Shown piece by piece: positions 41,418-50,092 of a DNA stretch of 64,000 nt. The DNA comes from Roseovarius spongiae. GTDB taxonomy: Bacteria > Pseudomonadota > Alphaproteobacteria > Rhodobacterales > Rhodobacteraceae. Within the stretch, counting starts at the first letter, position 1, and every line of letters begins with the position of its first letter. The notes beneath the pieces are model-generated. The model had not been told where the DNA came from. It saw nothing but the letters and a program-made list of their open reading frames with translations, and did no database searches. Position numbers and translations under genes: made by a program. The stretch spans positions 62,001 to 126,000 of the forward strand of contig NZ_RAPE01000006.1 of assembly GCF_003651245.1 (NCBI RefSeq), given 5' to 3'.

Positions 41418-43748
41418 TCAGTTCTCCGCGCCAAGGCTTTCGCCCGGCTTCAAGGTGCATTCGCCGCCCGGATGGGTGATCGCGAGCGGCCTCAGGTTGG
41501 AGGCATGCGACGTGAGTGTGACCCTCCCCTCCCTGCCTTCGGCGGTGAACGTCAGTCCGCGCAGCTCAAACCGGATCCGCATCGGGCAGAGCCCGTCCGG
41601 AAGCGAGGGCGCGAAGCGCAGGCCGTCAACCACCGGATAAATCCCGAAATATCGCCGCTGAAGCACGTCGAGCGTCCCGCCCATCGCCCCGAGGTGGACG
41701 CCCTCGGCCACACTTTGCGGTTTCTTGCTGGCGAGATCGGTGGTGAGCGCCTCGCGGAACAGGTCGAGCGATGCGTCGCGATCCACCTCGGCCAGCGCGC
41801 CGGCATAAACCACGCGTGACAGGCTCGACCGGTGGGTCGTGCGGTCGAAATAGTAGTGGCACGTCCGCTTCAGCGCATCGCCGTCGAAACTGTAACCGAG
41901 CCGCGCGATGAGCGCGCAGATCTCTTCGCGGCGGAACAGGTGGAACAGCGTCAGCGTATCCGCCTGCTTGGTGATCTGATAGGCGTTCGCGCTCTGCCCG
42001 CTGGCCTCGAGCGCCCAGTCGAGCCGCTGGCCCTCGTAGCGCGGCGGCAGCGTGTCGGAGCGGAACGGTTCCAGCCGCTCGAACCCCTCGAACTGGCTGA
42101 GGATGCCATCGCCGTGGAACGCCAGCCGGACCCGGCGGCTGATCCTGTCCCATAACGCCAGTTCGTCGTCGCCGAGACGCAGTTTTTCCCGCAGCGCCGC
42201 GGCCGCCGTGGCCGGCACGTGGTCCAGCACCTCGAGCGCGCGGCACAGGGTCCAGACCGCGGTGAGGTTCGTATAGGCGTTGTTTTCAAGGCCGGGCGAT
42301 CTCGCGCCGGGATAGCGGTCATGGAACTCGTCCGGCCCGATCACGCCACGGATGTCATAGCGGCCGTCCTCCGCGCTCCGCTCCGCCTTGCTGGCCCAGA
42401 ACCGCGCCACCTCGAGGATGACCTCGGCGCCGTGGCTGGCGAGAAACTCGGTGTCGCCGGTCATCAGGTAGTAATGCCAGAAATTGTAGACGACGGCCGA
42501 TCCGATATGCCGCGCGCGCTGCGTGTGGTCCCGCATCCAGTGGTGCGACAGCATGTTCCACTGCCAGCGCGGCGTTACCTCGTCCCCCCGGCTCGCGCTG
42601 CGCCAGGGATACATCGCGCCGCGATGGCCGCTTGCGCGCGCCGCCTCGCGCGCGGCCGTCAGGCGCCGCCAGCGATAGAGCAGCTTGGACCGGGCGAGAT
42701 CCGGAAAACGCGCCAGGAGGAACGGAAAGACAAAGATTTCATCCCAGAAGATGTGACCGCGATAGCCCTCGCCGTGCCAGCCGCGCGCGGGGATGCCGCT
42801 GTCGAGCGCGCCGGACAGGGGCGAGACCGACTGGAGCAGGTGAAACGCATGAAAGCGAAGCGGCCGCGCGATATCCGGATCGTCGGCCTCGATCCCGACA
42901 CCGTCCCAGAGCGTGCGCCAGGCGGCGCGATGCTCCCTCTCGAGCGTTGCGAAATCCGGGGCGCTGCGCAACCGGGCGGGTTCGGCCGCGCCGGCCGTGA
43001 CCTCGATCCGCTTGCAGAGGTCGATCGCCACGCCACTTTCGGCGTCGCGACACAGGCGATGCTCGACGCTCCAACCGTTGGCGTCGCCATGCGCCCCAGC
43101 GAGCGATTGCGCCACGACGACCTTCGTTCCGGTCCCCAAGAGGCGGGTGTGCACGTAGCCCGCATCGCCTTCGACGAAGGCGTCTGGCGGGGCGAGGTGG
43201 CGGGCGGGATAGGGTTCGTATCGCGCGACATTCCGGTTCTCGACGCCACCGTCGATCATGGCGCGGAACTCTACCCGCCCGGACCAGCCCAGCGGCACGA
43301 GCCGGACACGCAGACCCGCCAAACCGCAGCGGGCCATGCTGACGAACTGGTGCACGCTCAGCCGCAGGCGCCGGCCTTCCCACCGGCAGGTGAGCTCCCT
43401 TCGGGCGACGCCGTCGTGCATGTCCAGCTCGTGCCGGTAGTCGATGATTTCGGCCGCATCCAGCGTGAACCACGCGCCATCCCCGATCCGGAAGGTCAGG
43501 GGCAGCGGGTTCGGCAGGTTGGCGAGCGACTCCACCTCGACGGTCTCGCCATTGATCCGGGCGCGGAAACGCGCGTATGCGCCGGCAAGGTAGGTTCCGG
43601 GATAGTGGTGTGCGCCCGCTCGGGACCAAGGCGCGGCATTGCGCAGCACGACGACGCCGTTGCCGAGCGCGAAGAGCACTTCGCGCTGCTGTTCCGCTTG
43701 CGGATCATAGGTGTCAAAGCCGATCTTCCAAGGTGCGTCGTCGGTCAT
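41418..43748 (-). CDS. Glycoside hydrolase family 65 protein, probable disaccharide phosphorylase
   Basis: 776 residues, the usual GH65 length. The N-terminal beta-sandwich (LFALGNGVVVLRNAAPW, HHYPGTYLAGAY) leads to the (alpha/alpha)6 barrel. The general acid is the Glu in VIGPDEFHDRYPG, followed by NNAYTNL; KQADTLTLFHLF and the phosphate-binding THRSSLSRVVYA are near the end of the barrel, then a small C-terminal beta domain. GH65 phosphorylases split trehalose, maltose, kojibiose or nigerose with phosphate to beta-glucose-1-phosphate and glucose. The substrate is not readable. There is no signal peptide. It overlaps the kinase gene by four bases; the usual partner beta-phosphoglucomutase is missing. 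Confidence 0.87.
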   Translation of the reverse strand: MTDDAPWKIGFDTYDPQAEQQREVLFALGNGVVVLRNAAPWSRAGAHHYPGTYLAGAYARFRARINGETVEVESLANLPNPLPLTFRIGDGAWFTLDAAEIIDYRHELDMHDGVARRELTCRWEGRRLRLSVHQFVSMARCGLAGLRVRLVPLGWSGRVEFRAMIDGGVENRNVARYEPYPARHLAPPDAFVEGDAGYVHTRLLGTGTKVVVAQSLAGAHGDANGWSVEHRLCRDAESGVAIDLCKRIEVTAGAAEPARLRSAPDFATLEREHRAAWRTLWDGVGIEADDPDIARPLRFHAFHLLQSVSPLSGALDSGIPARGWHGEGYRGHIFWDEIFVFPFLLARFPDLARSKLLYRWRRLTAAREAARASGHRGAMYPWRSASRGDEVTPRWQWNMLSHHWMRDHTQRARHIGSAVVYNFWHYYLMTGDTEFLASHGAEVILEVARFWASKAERSAEDGRYDIRGVIGPDEFHDRYPGARSPGLENNAYTNLTAVWTLCRALEVLDHVPATAAAALREKLRLGDDELALWDRISRRVRLAFHGDGILSQFEGFERLEPFRSDTLPPRYEGQRLDWALEASGQSANAYQITKQADTLTLFHLFRREEICALIARLGYSFDGDALKRTCHYYFDRTTHRSSLSRVVYAGALAEVDRDASLDLFREALTTDLASKKPQSVAEGVHLGAMGGTLDVLQRRYFGIYPVVDGLRFAPSLPDGLCPMRIRFELRGLTFTAEGREGRVTLTSHASNLRPLAITHPGGECTLKPGESLGAEN

Positions 43749-44713
43749 TTCCCTAATGTCGAGGTGGTGATGGTGGCGCTTTTCCTCTCGATGTCATGGC
43801 GGTCCGGATATGCCGGCTGAGACCCATAGCCCGTCACGGCATGATTTGCGGCGGCGGTCGCGAACACCGCGGCCGCGACCATGCCCTGCCCTTCGCAGAG
43901 CGCGACGGCCATGGCGCCGGCAAACGCGTCTCCCGCGCCGGTGGTGTCGACCGGGTCGACCTGGCCGGTGGCGACGTGACAGACCTCCGCGCTCTCCGCG
44001 ACGACGCAGCCGCCGTCGGGCAGCTTGACGCAAGCGACGCCGCAGCCGCGATCGACAAGGGCGCTGGCGGCGCGCGCCGCCGAACAGGGGCCGTCGACCT
44101 CGATACCTGTCAACGTCTCGACCTCGGATGTGTTCGGCGCCGCCACGTCCACGAGCGACAGAAGCGCGTCCGAGACCCGGTCGGCCGGCGACGGATCGAG
44201 CAGGACGCGAAGGCCGCAGCGGCGCGCGGACCGCGCCGCAGCCTCGGTGACGAAGCCGGGAACCTCGCTGTCGATCACGAGGACACTGCCGGCGGGGGCA
44301 GCGGCGATGACCCGGTCCAGCTGGGCCGGGTCTTCTTCGTCCCATGCGTCGTTCGCATTCGGCGCCAGAACGATCCCCTTCTTGCCGTCGGGCGGCACGG
44401 TGATGACGGAAACGGCTGTTTCCGCGTCAGGCGCGCGCGCAACATGCCGCAGATCAACGCCCGCCTCGCGCAGCGGCGCGAGCGCCTGCTCGGCCAGATC
44501 ATCATCCCCGATCCGCCCCAGCAGCACCGCGTCGCGGCCGAGCCGCCGGGCGAGATAGGCGACATTCGCCGCCTTGCCGCCGCCAAGACGCTGGAAATCA
44601 CGGGCGATGAGCGTCTCGCTCACTTCCGGGCGCCGGTCGATCCGCATCTGGAAATCGGCGTTGATGCTGCCCAGCGACAGCACGAGCGGCCGATCTTCGT
44701 CGGCCGCGTTCAT
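43745..44713 (-). CDS. PfkB family carbohydrate kinase (ribokinase-like)
   Basis: 322 residues. The N-terminal PfkB signature region has FQRLGGGKAANVAYLARRLG and LGRIGDDDLAEQAL, and the C-terminal signature has the catalytic base in DPVDTTGAGDAFAGAMA. Ribokinases and fructokinases of this fold phosphorylate a sugar hydroxyl with ATP. Coupling to a GH65 phosphorylase suggests that it acts on the sugar released or on a related ketose. ATG 44713 overlaps the stop of a 48-codon ORF (ATGA). Confidence 0.85.
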   Translation of the reverse strand: MNAADEDRPLVLSLGSINADFQMRIDRRPEVSETLIARDFQRLGGGKAANVAYLARRLGRDAVLLGRIGDDDLAEQALAPLREAGVDLRHVARAPDAETAVSVITVPPDGKKGIVLAPNANDAWDEEDPAQLDRVIAAAPAGSVLVIDSEVPGFVTEAAARSARRCGLRVLLDPSPADRVSDALLSLVDVAAPNTSEVETLTGIEVDGPCSAARAASALVDRGCGVACVKLPDGGCVVAESAEVCHVATGQVDPVDTTGAGDAFAGAMAVALCEGQGMVAAAVFATAAANHAVTGYGSQPAYPDRHDIERKSATITTSTLGK

Positions 44714-44856
44714 GAGATCACCGGCAGGATTTGGCCCCGACCGCGTTGGGACCTCAACCCTTCCACTTCACGGTCACTTGGGACGCTTGTCCCACCATCG
44801 CCCTCCGCCGCCATGAGCGTTCGGTCTTGATGCTGGAAATTGCATTTCGCGCGCAT
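44710..44856 (-). CDS. Small ORF leading the kinase/GH65 operon
   Basis: 48 codons (MRAKCNFQHQDRTLMAAEGD and onward). Three facts argue that it is translated: GGAGGGG seven bases before the ATG, an EcfG-like promoter 24 bases upstream, and a four-base ATGA overlap with the kinase start. The product has no recognisable domain, signal or membrane helix. It may work as a coupling leader rather than as a protein. Confidence 0.45.
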   Translation of the reverse strand: MRAKCNFQHQDRTLMAAEGDGGTSVPSDREVEGLRSQRGRGQILPVIS

Positions 44857-45131
44857 GGTTTGCCCCTCCGTTGCGGGGCCAACCGCATGACCTGCCACGA
44901 TGTTCCGCGATGAGACCGCTTATCGACCAAGGGATCACGATGACCGCGGCGCGCTGTCGACGGAATTGGAGCCAATCCCTTTCGAGGCCGCCAGCCCGCG
45001 AGGGGCGGCGGCTGGCGGCGTTGCTTCGCACTGGGTTACTGGCCGAAAGACGCAGCCCGACCGTAGCTGCGCGGTTCATGCGCCGGGGTTCGGATGCCGT
45101 CCGGCGCCTGAACCCCCGGCGCATGAAATCG
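44857..45131. other. Intergenic region between the kinase and second BON transcription units
   Basis: 275 bases with the EcfG-like promoter at 44881-44906 on the minus strand. The rest (44907-45131) lies after the end of the second BON gene and shows no convincing ORF, hairpin with T-run or RNA gene. Confidence 0.45.
44881..44906 (-). promoter_or_regulatory. EcfG-type promoter of the kinase/GH65 operon
   Basis: Minus strand GGAAC, 17 bases, GGTT, 24 bases before the small ORF at 44856 and 167 before the kinase ATG. Confidence 0.65.
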
Positions 45132-45875
45132 TCAGGACGTCGCGCGCTCGGACGTCCCGGCCGTGCGGGCGACGCGCAGGTTGTTCTGCACGTGCTCGAC
45201 ACCGGTGACGGAATCCGCGCAATCCTCGGCCCGGCGCTTGGCCCATTTTGAATCGACCTCCCCGGACAGCGTGACCTCGCGATCCGTAACCGAAATCTCG
45301 ATATCCGAGGGGTCAAGCTGGCGATCGTCCGTCAACCGGTCCGACACGTCTTCCTGGATCCTCTGGTCCGAGCGCCGGTAATTCCTGGGGCCGCGCCCGC
45401 GTTGTGACGGACCGCTCAAATCGTCATCATAATGGCGCGCTCCCAGAAGGCCGCTCCGACCTTCGTAGCCTTGGTAACCGCCCCCCTGAAAGCCCTCGGG
45501 CCGGCCTTCGTAGGGCCGCGCGCGGCTGCCTGCATAGCCTGCGTTCGCCCGGTCTCTCCAGACGCGGTCTTGCTCGGCGAAATCGTAGCGCCGCCTGTCA
45601 TCGCGATCATCTTCCCAGTCGCGCTGCTGGGCGCGATATCCGCGGTAGTCGGCTGGCCTGTAACGCCACGGTCCGCCGCGGTCGTAAACGGGTTCCTCAT
45701 GGCGTTCAGCCGGATCACCGTATCCTGTGGCGCCGCGCCAGTCGCCGCCCTCGTCCATTTGCCAGTCCTGTTCCAAAGGATACCCGCCCTGATCGTCCCG
45801 CCGGCGCCCCCGGCGCGGATCGTTTCGCTCCGGACCCACGCGGGACCCGTTGTCATATGGATCTCGATTGGCCAT
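45132..45875 (-). CDS. BON-domain protein with a Tyr/Arg/Gly-rich N-terminus
   Basis: 247 residues. About 165 residues of strongly charged, Tyr-, Arg-, Asp- and Gly-rich sequence with repeated RGY, GYxG and RDR patterns come before a BON domain (RIQEDVSDRLTDDRQLDPSD, VTLSGEVDSKWAKR, VEHVQNNLRV). The domain is nearly the same as that of the protein at 38453-39094, while the N-terminal parts share composition only. BON domains bind lipid surfaces in osmotic-stress proteins. An exact EcfG-type promoter lies 37 bases before the ATG. Confidence 0.82.
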   Translation of the reverse strand: MANRDPYDNGSRVGPERNDPRRGRRRDDQGGYPLEQDWQMDEGGDWRGATGYGDPAERHEEPVYDRGGPWRYRPADYRGYRAQQRDWEDDRDDRRRYDFAEQDRVWRDRANAGYAGSRARPYEGRPEGFQGGGYQGYEGRSGLLGARHYDDDLSGPSQRGRGPRNYRRSDQRIQEDVSDRLTDDRQLDPSDIEISVTDREVTLSGEVDSKWAKRRAEDCADSVTGVEHVQNNLRVARTAGTSERATS

Positions 45876-45912
45876 CTGTCGTCACCTCCATTGTCGAGAG
45901 CATCTCACGCGC

Positions 45913-45937
45913 AACGCAATCGACGAACGGCTGTTCC
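45913..45937 (-). promoter_or_regulatory. EcfG-type promoter of the second BON gene
   Basis: Minus strand GGAAC, 16 bases, CGTT (exact match), 37 bases before the ATG at 45875. Confidence 0.85.
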
Positions 45938-46060
45938 TATGGCCGAGGATGACTGTACGGTGGCATACCGATGCGGGGGCGAAAACCCGCCCTGGAAGCG
46001 CGATCGACGTAAACGAAGGTCAGGAGGCCGACCCGCCGGTTCACTTTCGCAAATTCTTCA

Positions 46061-46085
46061 GGAACCGACGCAAGCGGAGTGCGTT
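46061..46085 (+). promoter_or_regulatory. EcfG-type promoter of the formate dehydrogenase operon
   Basis: GGAAC, 16 bases, CGTT (exact match), 41 bases before the ATG at 46127. Confidence 0.8.
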
Positions 46086-46126
46086 TGGGTCATGCTGGAC
46101 ACGCTTCCGGGAGTGGGGGTTACGGC

Positions 46127-46318
46127 ATGTCGAAACATCCTGATCAGACGCGAAGAAGCCTGATGACGGGCGCGCCGCTCCTTGGAGCGGGCGCTCTTTT
46201 GTTGACCGAAGCCGAGCCGGCCGAAGCGGCCGAACCGGTCCACGCGGACGACCCGCTCAATCCGACATTCCAAGAGACAGAGCACGTAAGAACCTTCTAC
46301 CGGCTGGCCCGGGACTGA
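46127..46318 (+). CDS. Small twin-arginine signal protein of the formate dehydrogenase locus
   Basis: 63 residues. The N-terminus TRRSLMTGAPLLGAGALLLT is a twin-arginine-like signal, followed by AEPAEAAEPVHADDPLNPTF and a short conserved tail, HVRTFYRLARD. Proteins of this size and layout sit before many formate dehydrogenase alpha genes and are named formate dehydrogenase region TAT target; their role is unknown. It lies 39 bases before the alpha subunit gene. Confidence 0.75.
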   Translation: MSKHPDQTRRSLMTGAPLLGAGALLLTEAEPAEAAEPVHADDPLNPTFQETEHVRTFYRLARD

Positions 46319-46357
46319 GAAGACGGGGCCGAGAAGGGAACGACGAGGGAGAGAGAC

Positions 46358-49300
46358 ATGTTGAAACGCGTCGGAAGCCACACTCATTCCTCTTCCCTCA
46401 CGGCGCCGGGACTGACGCGCCGCAGCTTTCTACGCAACAGCGGGCTTGCGGGCTTTACGCTCAGCGCCGCCGGCTGGAGCGCGCCGCGCGTGCAGGCGGC
46501 CACCGCGACTGTCAATGACCCGAGCATCAAACTGCGCAAGACGATCTGCCCGTTCTGTTCGGTCGGCTGCTCGATCTGGGCGGAGGTCAAGGACGGCGTG
46601 TGGATCGGGCAGGAGCCGGTCTTCGAGAGCCCGATCAACCAGGGCACGCATTGCGCCAAGGGAGCCGCCGCGCGCGAGACCGCTGTCGGTGAGCGGCGCC
46701 TGAAATATCCGATGAAGAAGGAAGGCGGCGCCTGGAAGCGAATCTCCTGGGAGCAGGCGATTTCGGAAATCTCGGCGGAGATGCTGCGCATCCGCGAGGA
46801 ATCCGGCCCCGAAAGCGTCGCCTGGATGGGCTCGGCCAAGTTCTCGAACGAGCAGGCCTATCTCTTTCGCAAGTTCGCCGCCTTCTGGGGTACGAACAAC
46901 GTCGACCACCAGGCGCGCATCTGCCATTCCACCACCGTCGCCGGCGTGGCCAATACCTTTGGCTACGGCGCAATGACGAATTCCTACAACGACATACGCA
47001 ATTCCAAGTCGATCATCATCATCGGCGGCAACCCGGCCGAGGCGCATCCCGTTTCGATGCTGCATGTGCTCAACGGCAAGGAGAACGGCGCGCCGCTGAT
47101 CGTCGTCGATCCGCGCTTCACGCGCACCGCGGCCCATGCCGACGAGTACGTGCGCATCCGCCCCGGCGCCGATGTCGGCTTCCTCTGGGGGCTGGCGCGC
47201 GTCATTCTGAAGAATGGCTGGGAGGAGCGCGACTATCTGAAAAGCCGCGCGTTCGGGCTGGAGGACGCGCAAGAGGAGATCGAGAAATGGACGCCCGAGG
47301 AGGTCGAGCGCGTCAGCGGCATCCCGGCGGAACAGACCGAGCGCGTCGCGCGCATCCTGGCCGAGAACCGGCCCGGCACGCTGATCTGGTGCATGGGTCT
47401 GACGCAATCGAGCGTCGGCAACAACAAGACGCGCGCGGCGTCGGTTCTGCAGCTTATCCTCGGCAATATCGGCAAGTCCGGCGGCGGCGCCAACATCTTT
47501 CGCGGCCATGACAACGTGCAGGGCGCGACCGATCTGGGCGTCTCTTGCGATACGCTGCCCGCCTATTACGGCCTGACCGAAAGCGCATGGCGCCACTGGG
47601 GCCGCGTCTGGGATGTGGAGTATGACTGGCTGGTGTCGCGCTTTGGCTCGAAGGAGTTGATGGAGAAACCGGGCGTGCCGGTCAGCCGCTGGGCCGACGG
47701 ATTCCTCGAGAACGCCGAGGATTTCGACCAACCGGCGCCGCTTCGGGCGATCACCTTCTGGGGCCATGCGACCAACAGCCAGACGCGCGGGCCGGACCGC
47801 AAGCGCGCGCTGGAGGATGCCGACCTCGTGGTGGTGATCGACCCCTACCCCACCCAAACGGCGGTGGAGACCGAGCGCGAGGACGGGCTCTACATCCTGC
47901 CGGCGGGCACGACGCTTGAGATGGCCGGGTCGGTCACGAACTCCAACCGTTCGCTGCAATGGCGCGAAAAGGTGCAGGAACCCGCGTTCGAGGCTCGCAC
48001 GGATTACGAAATCGTGCGGATGCTCGCCGAAGCCTTCGGCTTCAAGGATCAGCTGTTCAAGCATATCGCCATCGAGGACGGGGTGCCGCGCGCCGAGGAC
48101 ATCCTGCGCGAGATCAACCGCGGCGCCTGGACCATCGGCTACACGGGCCAGAGCCCCGAACGCCTGAAGCGGCATATGGAGCATCAGGACAAGTTCGATT
48201 CCATCACGCTTTTGGGCAAGTCGGCGCCGGTAAAGGGCGAATATTACGGTCTTCCCTGGCCAAGCTGGGGCCGCCCGGAACTGGGCCACCCCGGCACGCC
48301 GCTGCTCTATGATACGTCAAAGCCCGTGGCCGAGGGCGGGTTGCCGTTCCGCGCCCGCTGGGGAGTGAGCCACGAGGGGCGCAACCTGCTGGCCGAAGAC
48401 AGCTATCCCAAAGGGTCCGAGATCGAGGACGGCTACCCGGAGGTGACGCTCGGCATGCTCGACGCGCTCGGCTGGGCGGGCGAACTGACGGCGCGCGAAC
48501 GGCTCATCATCGTCGCCATCGCCGCGGACCGCTTCCACTGGGAGATGTTCGAGATATCCGAAGACGACGCGGGATCGGCAATGGACGCGCTGGAGCGCGA
48601 GTCGGAGCGCGACAACAGCATCCCGACCGGCGAGGCGAACGGAGATCCGGTGGACGAAGCCTGGCTCAACTCGCACGAAGACGGCTCTGAGATCGCGGGT
48701 TCGGATGCGCAGGATCGGTTCCCCGATTATCCCGAGCGCGCGCTGACCGCGATCGAGGCCTATCTGGCGCACAATCCGCAGGACAAGGCGTCCGACGACC
48801 TGTCGCTGACGGACAAGCTGCGCCGCGTGAACTGGAAAACCGACCTCTCCGGCGGCATCCAGCGGGTGGCCATCGCGCATGGCCTCGCTCCTTACGGCAA
48901 CGGCAAGGCGCGGGCGATGGTCTGGAATTTCCCCGACCCGGTGCCGCTGCATCGCGAGCCGCTCTATACCCCGCGCCGCGACCTGCTGCCCGAGTATCAG
49001 ACGTTCCAGGACCGCAAGGTCTGGCGGCTGCCCTCGCTCTACCGCTCGATCCAGGAGATCGATCATGCCGCCGAATTCCCGCTGGCGCTGACCTCGGGCC
49101 GTCTTGTGGAATTCGAGGGCGGCGGGGACGAGACCCGCTCGAACAAGTGGCTGGCCGAATTTCAGCAGCAGATGTTCGCCGAGATCAATCCCGACGATGC
49201 CGGGCGCGCCGGCATCGACCACGGCAGTTTCTGCTGGGTCCACACGCCCGAGGGGGCGGTGCGGGTCCAGGCGCTGGTCACGCCGCGCGTCGGGCCGGGG

Positions 49301-49486
49301 ACGGTCTTCATGCCGTTCCATTTCGCCGGCATGTGGATGGGGGAGGACATCGCGCACCGCTACCCCGAGGGCGCCGCGCCCTTCGTCACCGGCGAGGCGT
49401 CGAACACGGTGCAGACCTACGGCTATGACCCGGTGACGCAGATGCAGGAAACCAAGGCGACGCTTTGCCGGGTCGAGCCGGCGTAA
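46358..49486 (+). CDS. fdhA: Formate dehydrogenase major (alpha) subunit, cysteine type
   Basis: 1042 residues of the membrane-bound FdnG/FdoG type. The Tat signal TRRSFLRNSGLAGF (Arg21-Arg22) exports it to the periplasm. The first [4Fe-4S] cluster uses Cys64, 67, 71 and 99 (CPFCSVGC and HCAKG). The molybdenum ligand falls in HQARICHSTTVAG at Cys189, where E. coli FdnG has selenocysteine; the codon is TGC. The molybdopterin domains follow, including GGNPAEAHPVSMLHVL, GLTQSSVGNNKTRA and a C-terminal dinucleotide-binding domain ending near PFVTGEASNTVQTYGYDP. It oxidises formate to CO2 and passes electrons to the beta and gamma subunits. Its gene is followed after nine bases by the beta gene. 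Confidence 0.93.
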   Translation: MLKRVGSHTHSSSLTAPGLTRRSFLRNSGLAGFTLSAAGWSAPRVQAATATVNDPSIKLRKTICPFCSVGCSIWAEVKDGVWIGQEPVFESPINQGTHCAKGAAARETAVGERRLKYPMKKEGGAWKRISWEQAISEISAEMLRIREESGPESVAWMGSAKFSNEQAYLFRKFAAFWGTNNVDHQARICHSTTVAGVANTFGYGAMTNSYNDIRNSKSIIIIGGNPAEAHPVSMLHVLNGKENGAPLIVVDPRFTRTAAHADEYVRIRPGADVGFLWGLARVILKNGWEERDYLKSRAFGLEDAQEEIEKWTPEEVERVSGIPAEQTERVARILAENRPGTLIWCMGLTQSSVGNNKTRAASVLQLILGNIGKSGGGANIFRGHDNVQGATDLGVSCDTLPAYYGLTESAWRHWGRVWDVEYDWLVSRFGSKELMEKPGVPVSRWADGFLENAEDFDQPAPLRAITFWGHATNSQTRGPDRKRALEDADLVVVIDPYPTQTAVETEREDGLYILPAGTTLEMAGSVTNSNRSLQWREKVQEPAFEARTDYEIVRMLAEAFGFKDQLFKHIAIEDGVPRAEDILREINRGAWTIGYTGQSPERLKRHMEHQDKFDSITLLGKSAPVKGEYYGLPWPSWGRPELGHPGTPLLYDTSKPVAEGGLPFRARWGVSHEGRNLLAEDSYPKGSEIEDGYPEVTLGMLDALGWAGELTARERLIIVAIAADRFHWEMFEISEDDAGSAMDALERESERDNSIPTGEANGDPVDEAWLNSHEDGSEIAGSDAQDRFPDYPERALTAIEAYLAHNPQDKASDDLSLTDKLRRVNWKTDLSGGIQRVAIAHGLAPYGNGKARAMVWNFPDPVPLHREPLYTPRRDLLPEYQTFQDRKVWRLPSLYRSIQEIDHAAEFPLALTSGRLVEFEGGGDETRSNKWLAEFQQQMFAEINPDDAGRAGIDHGSFCWVHTPEGAVRVQALVTPRVGPGTVFMPFHFAGMWMGEDIAHRYPEGAAPFVTGEASNTVQTYGYDPVTQMQETKATLCRVEPA

Positions 49487-49495
49487 GGAGGAGAC

Positions 49496-50092
49496 ATGGC
49501 ACGACTGAAATTCCTGTGCGACAGCGACCGCTGCATCGAATGCAACGCCTGCGCGACCGTCTGCAAGAACGAACACGAGGTGCCCTGGGGCATGGTGCGC
49601 CGCCGCGTCGTGACGCTCAACGACGGTGAGGCGGACGAGAAATCCATCGCCATATCCTGCATGCATTGCACCGATGCGCCCTGCGTCGCCGTCTGCCCGG
49701 TCTCGACGCTCTACCAGACCGACCTTGGCATCGTGTTGCATGACAAGGACACCTGCATCGGCTGCGGTTATTGCTATTACGCCTGCCCGTTCGGGGCGCC
49801 GCAATTCCCGCGCGCCACCCTGTTCGGATCGCGCGGCACGATGGACAAATGCACCTATTGCGCCGGCGGTCCCGAAGAGAACGGCAGCGAGGTCGAGTTC
49901 GAGAAGTACGGACGCAACCGCATCGCCGAGGGCAAGCTGCCGCTCTGCGCCGAGGTCTGCTCGACCCGCGCGCTATTGGCCGGAGATGGCGAAACCATCG
50001 GTGAAATCTACCGCGAGCGCGTGGTGAAACGCGGATACGGCTCGGGCGCGTGGGGCTGGTCGACCGCATATTATCCGGAGGAAAGGCCATGA
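49496..50092 (+). CDS. fdhB: Formate dehydrogenase iron-sulfur (beta) subunit
   Basis: 198 residues with the four ferredoxin-like cysteine groups of the FdnH/DmsB family: CIECNACATVC (about 13-23), CMHCTDAPCVAVCP, CIGCGYCYYACPFG, and the last group in DKCTYCAGG with CAEVC. They coordinate four [4Fe-4S] clusters that carry electrons from alpha to the membrane cytochrome. The C-terminal transmembrane helix of E. coli FdnH is absent, as in shorter alphaproteobacterial forms. AGGAGG precedes the ATG. Confidence 0.92.
   Translation: MARLKFLCDSDRCIECNACATVCKNEHEVPWGMVRRRVVTLNDGEADEKSIAISCMHCTDAPCVAVCPVSTLYQTDLGIVLHDKDTCIGCGYCYYACPFGAPQFPRATLFGSRGTMDKCTYCAGGPEENGSEVEFEKYGRNRIAEGKLPLCAEVCSTRALLAGDGETIGEIYRERVVKRGYGSGAWGWSTAYYPEERP

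Noticed and set aside
46922..46924. Possible selenocysteine site in the formate dehydrogenase alpha subunit
   Set aside because: The codon at the molybdenum ligand is TGC (Cys189), not TGA, and the frame is open throughout; no SECIS element is needed.
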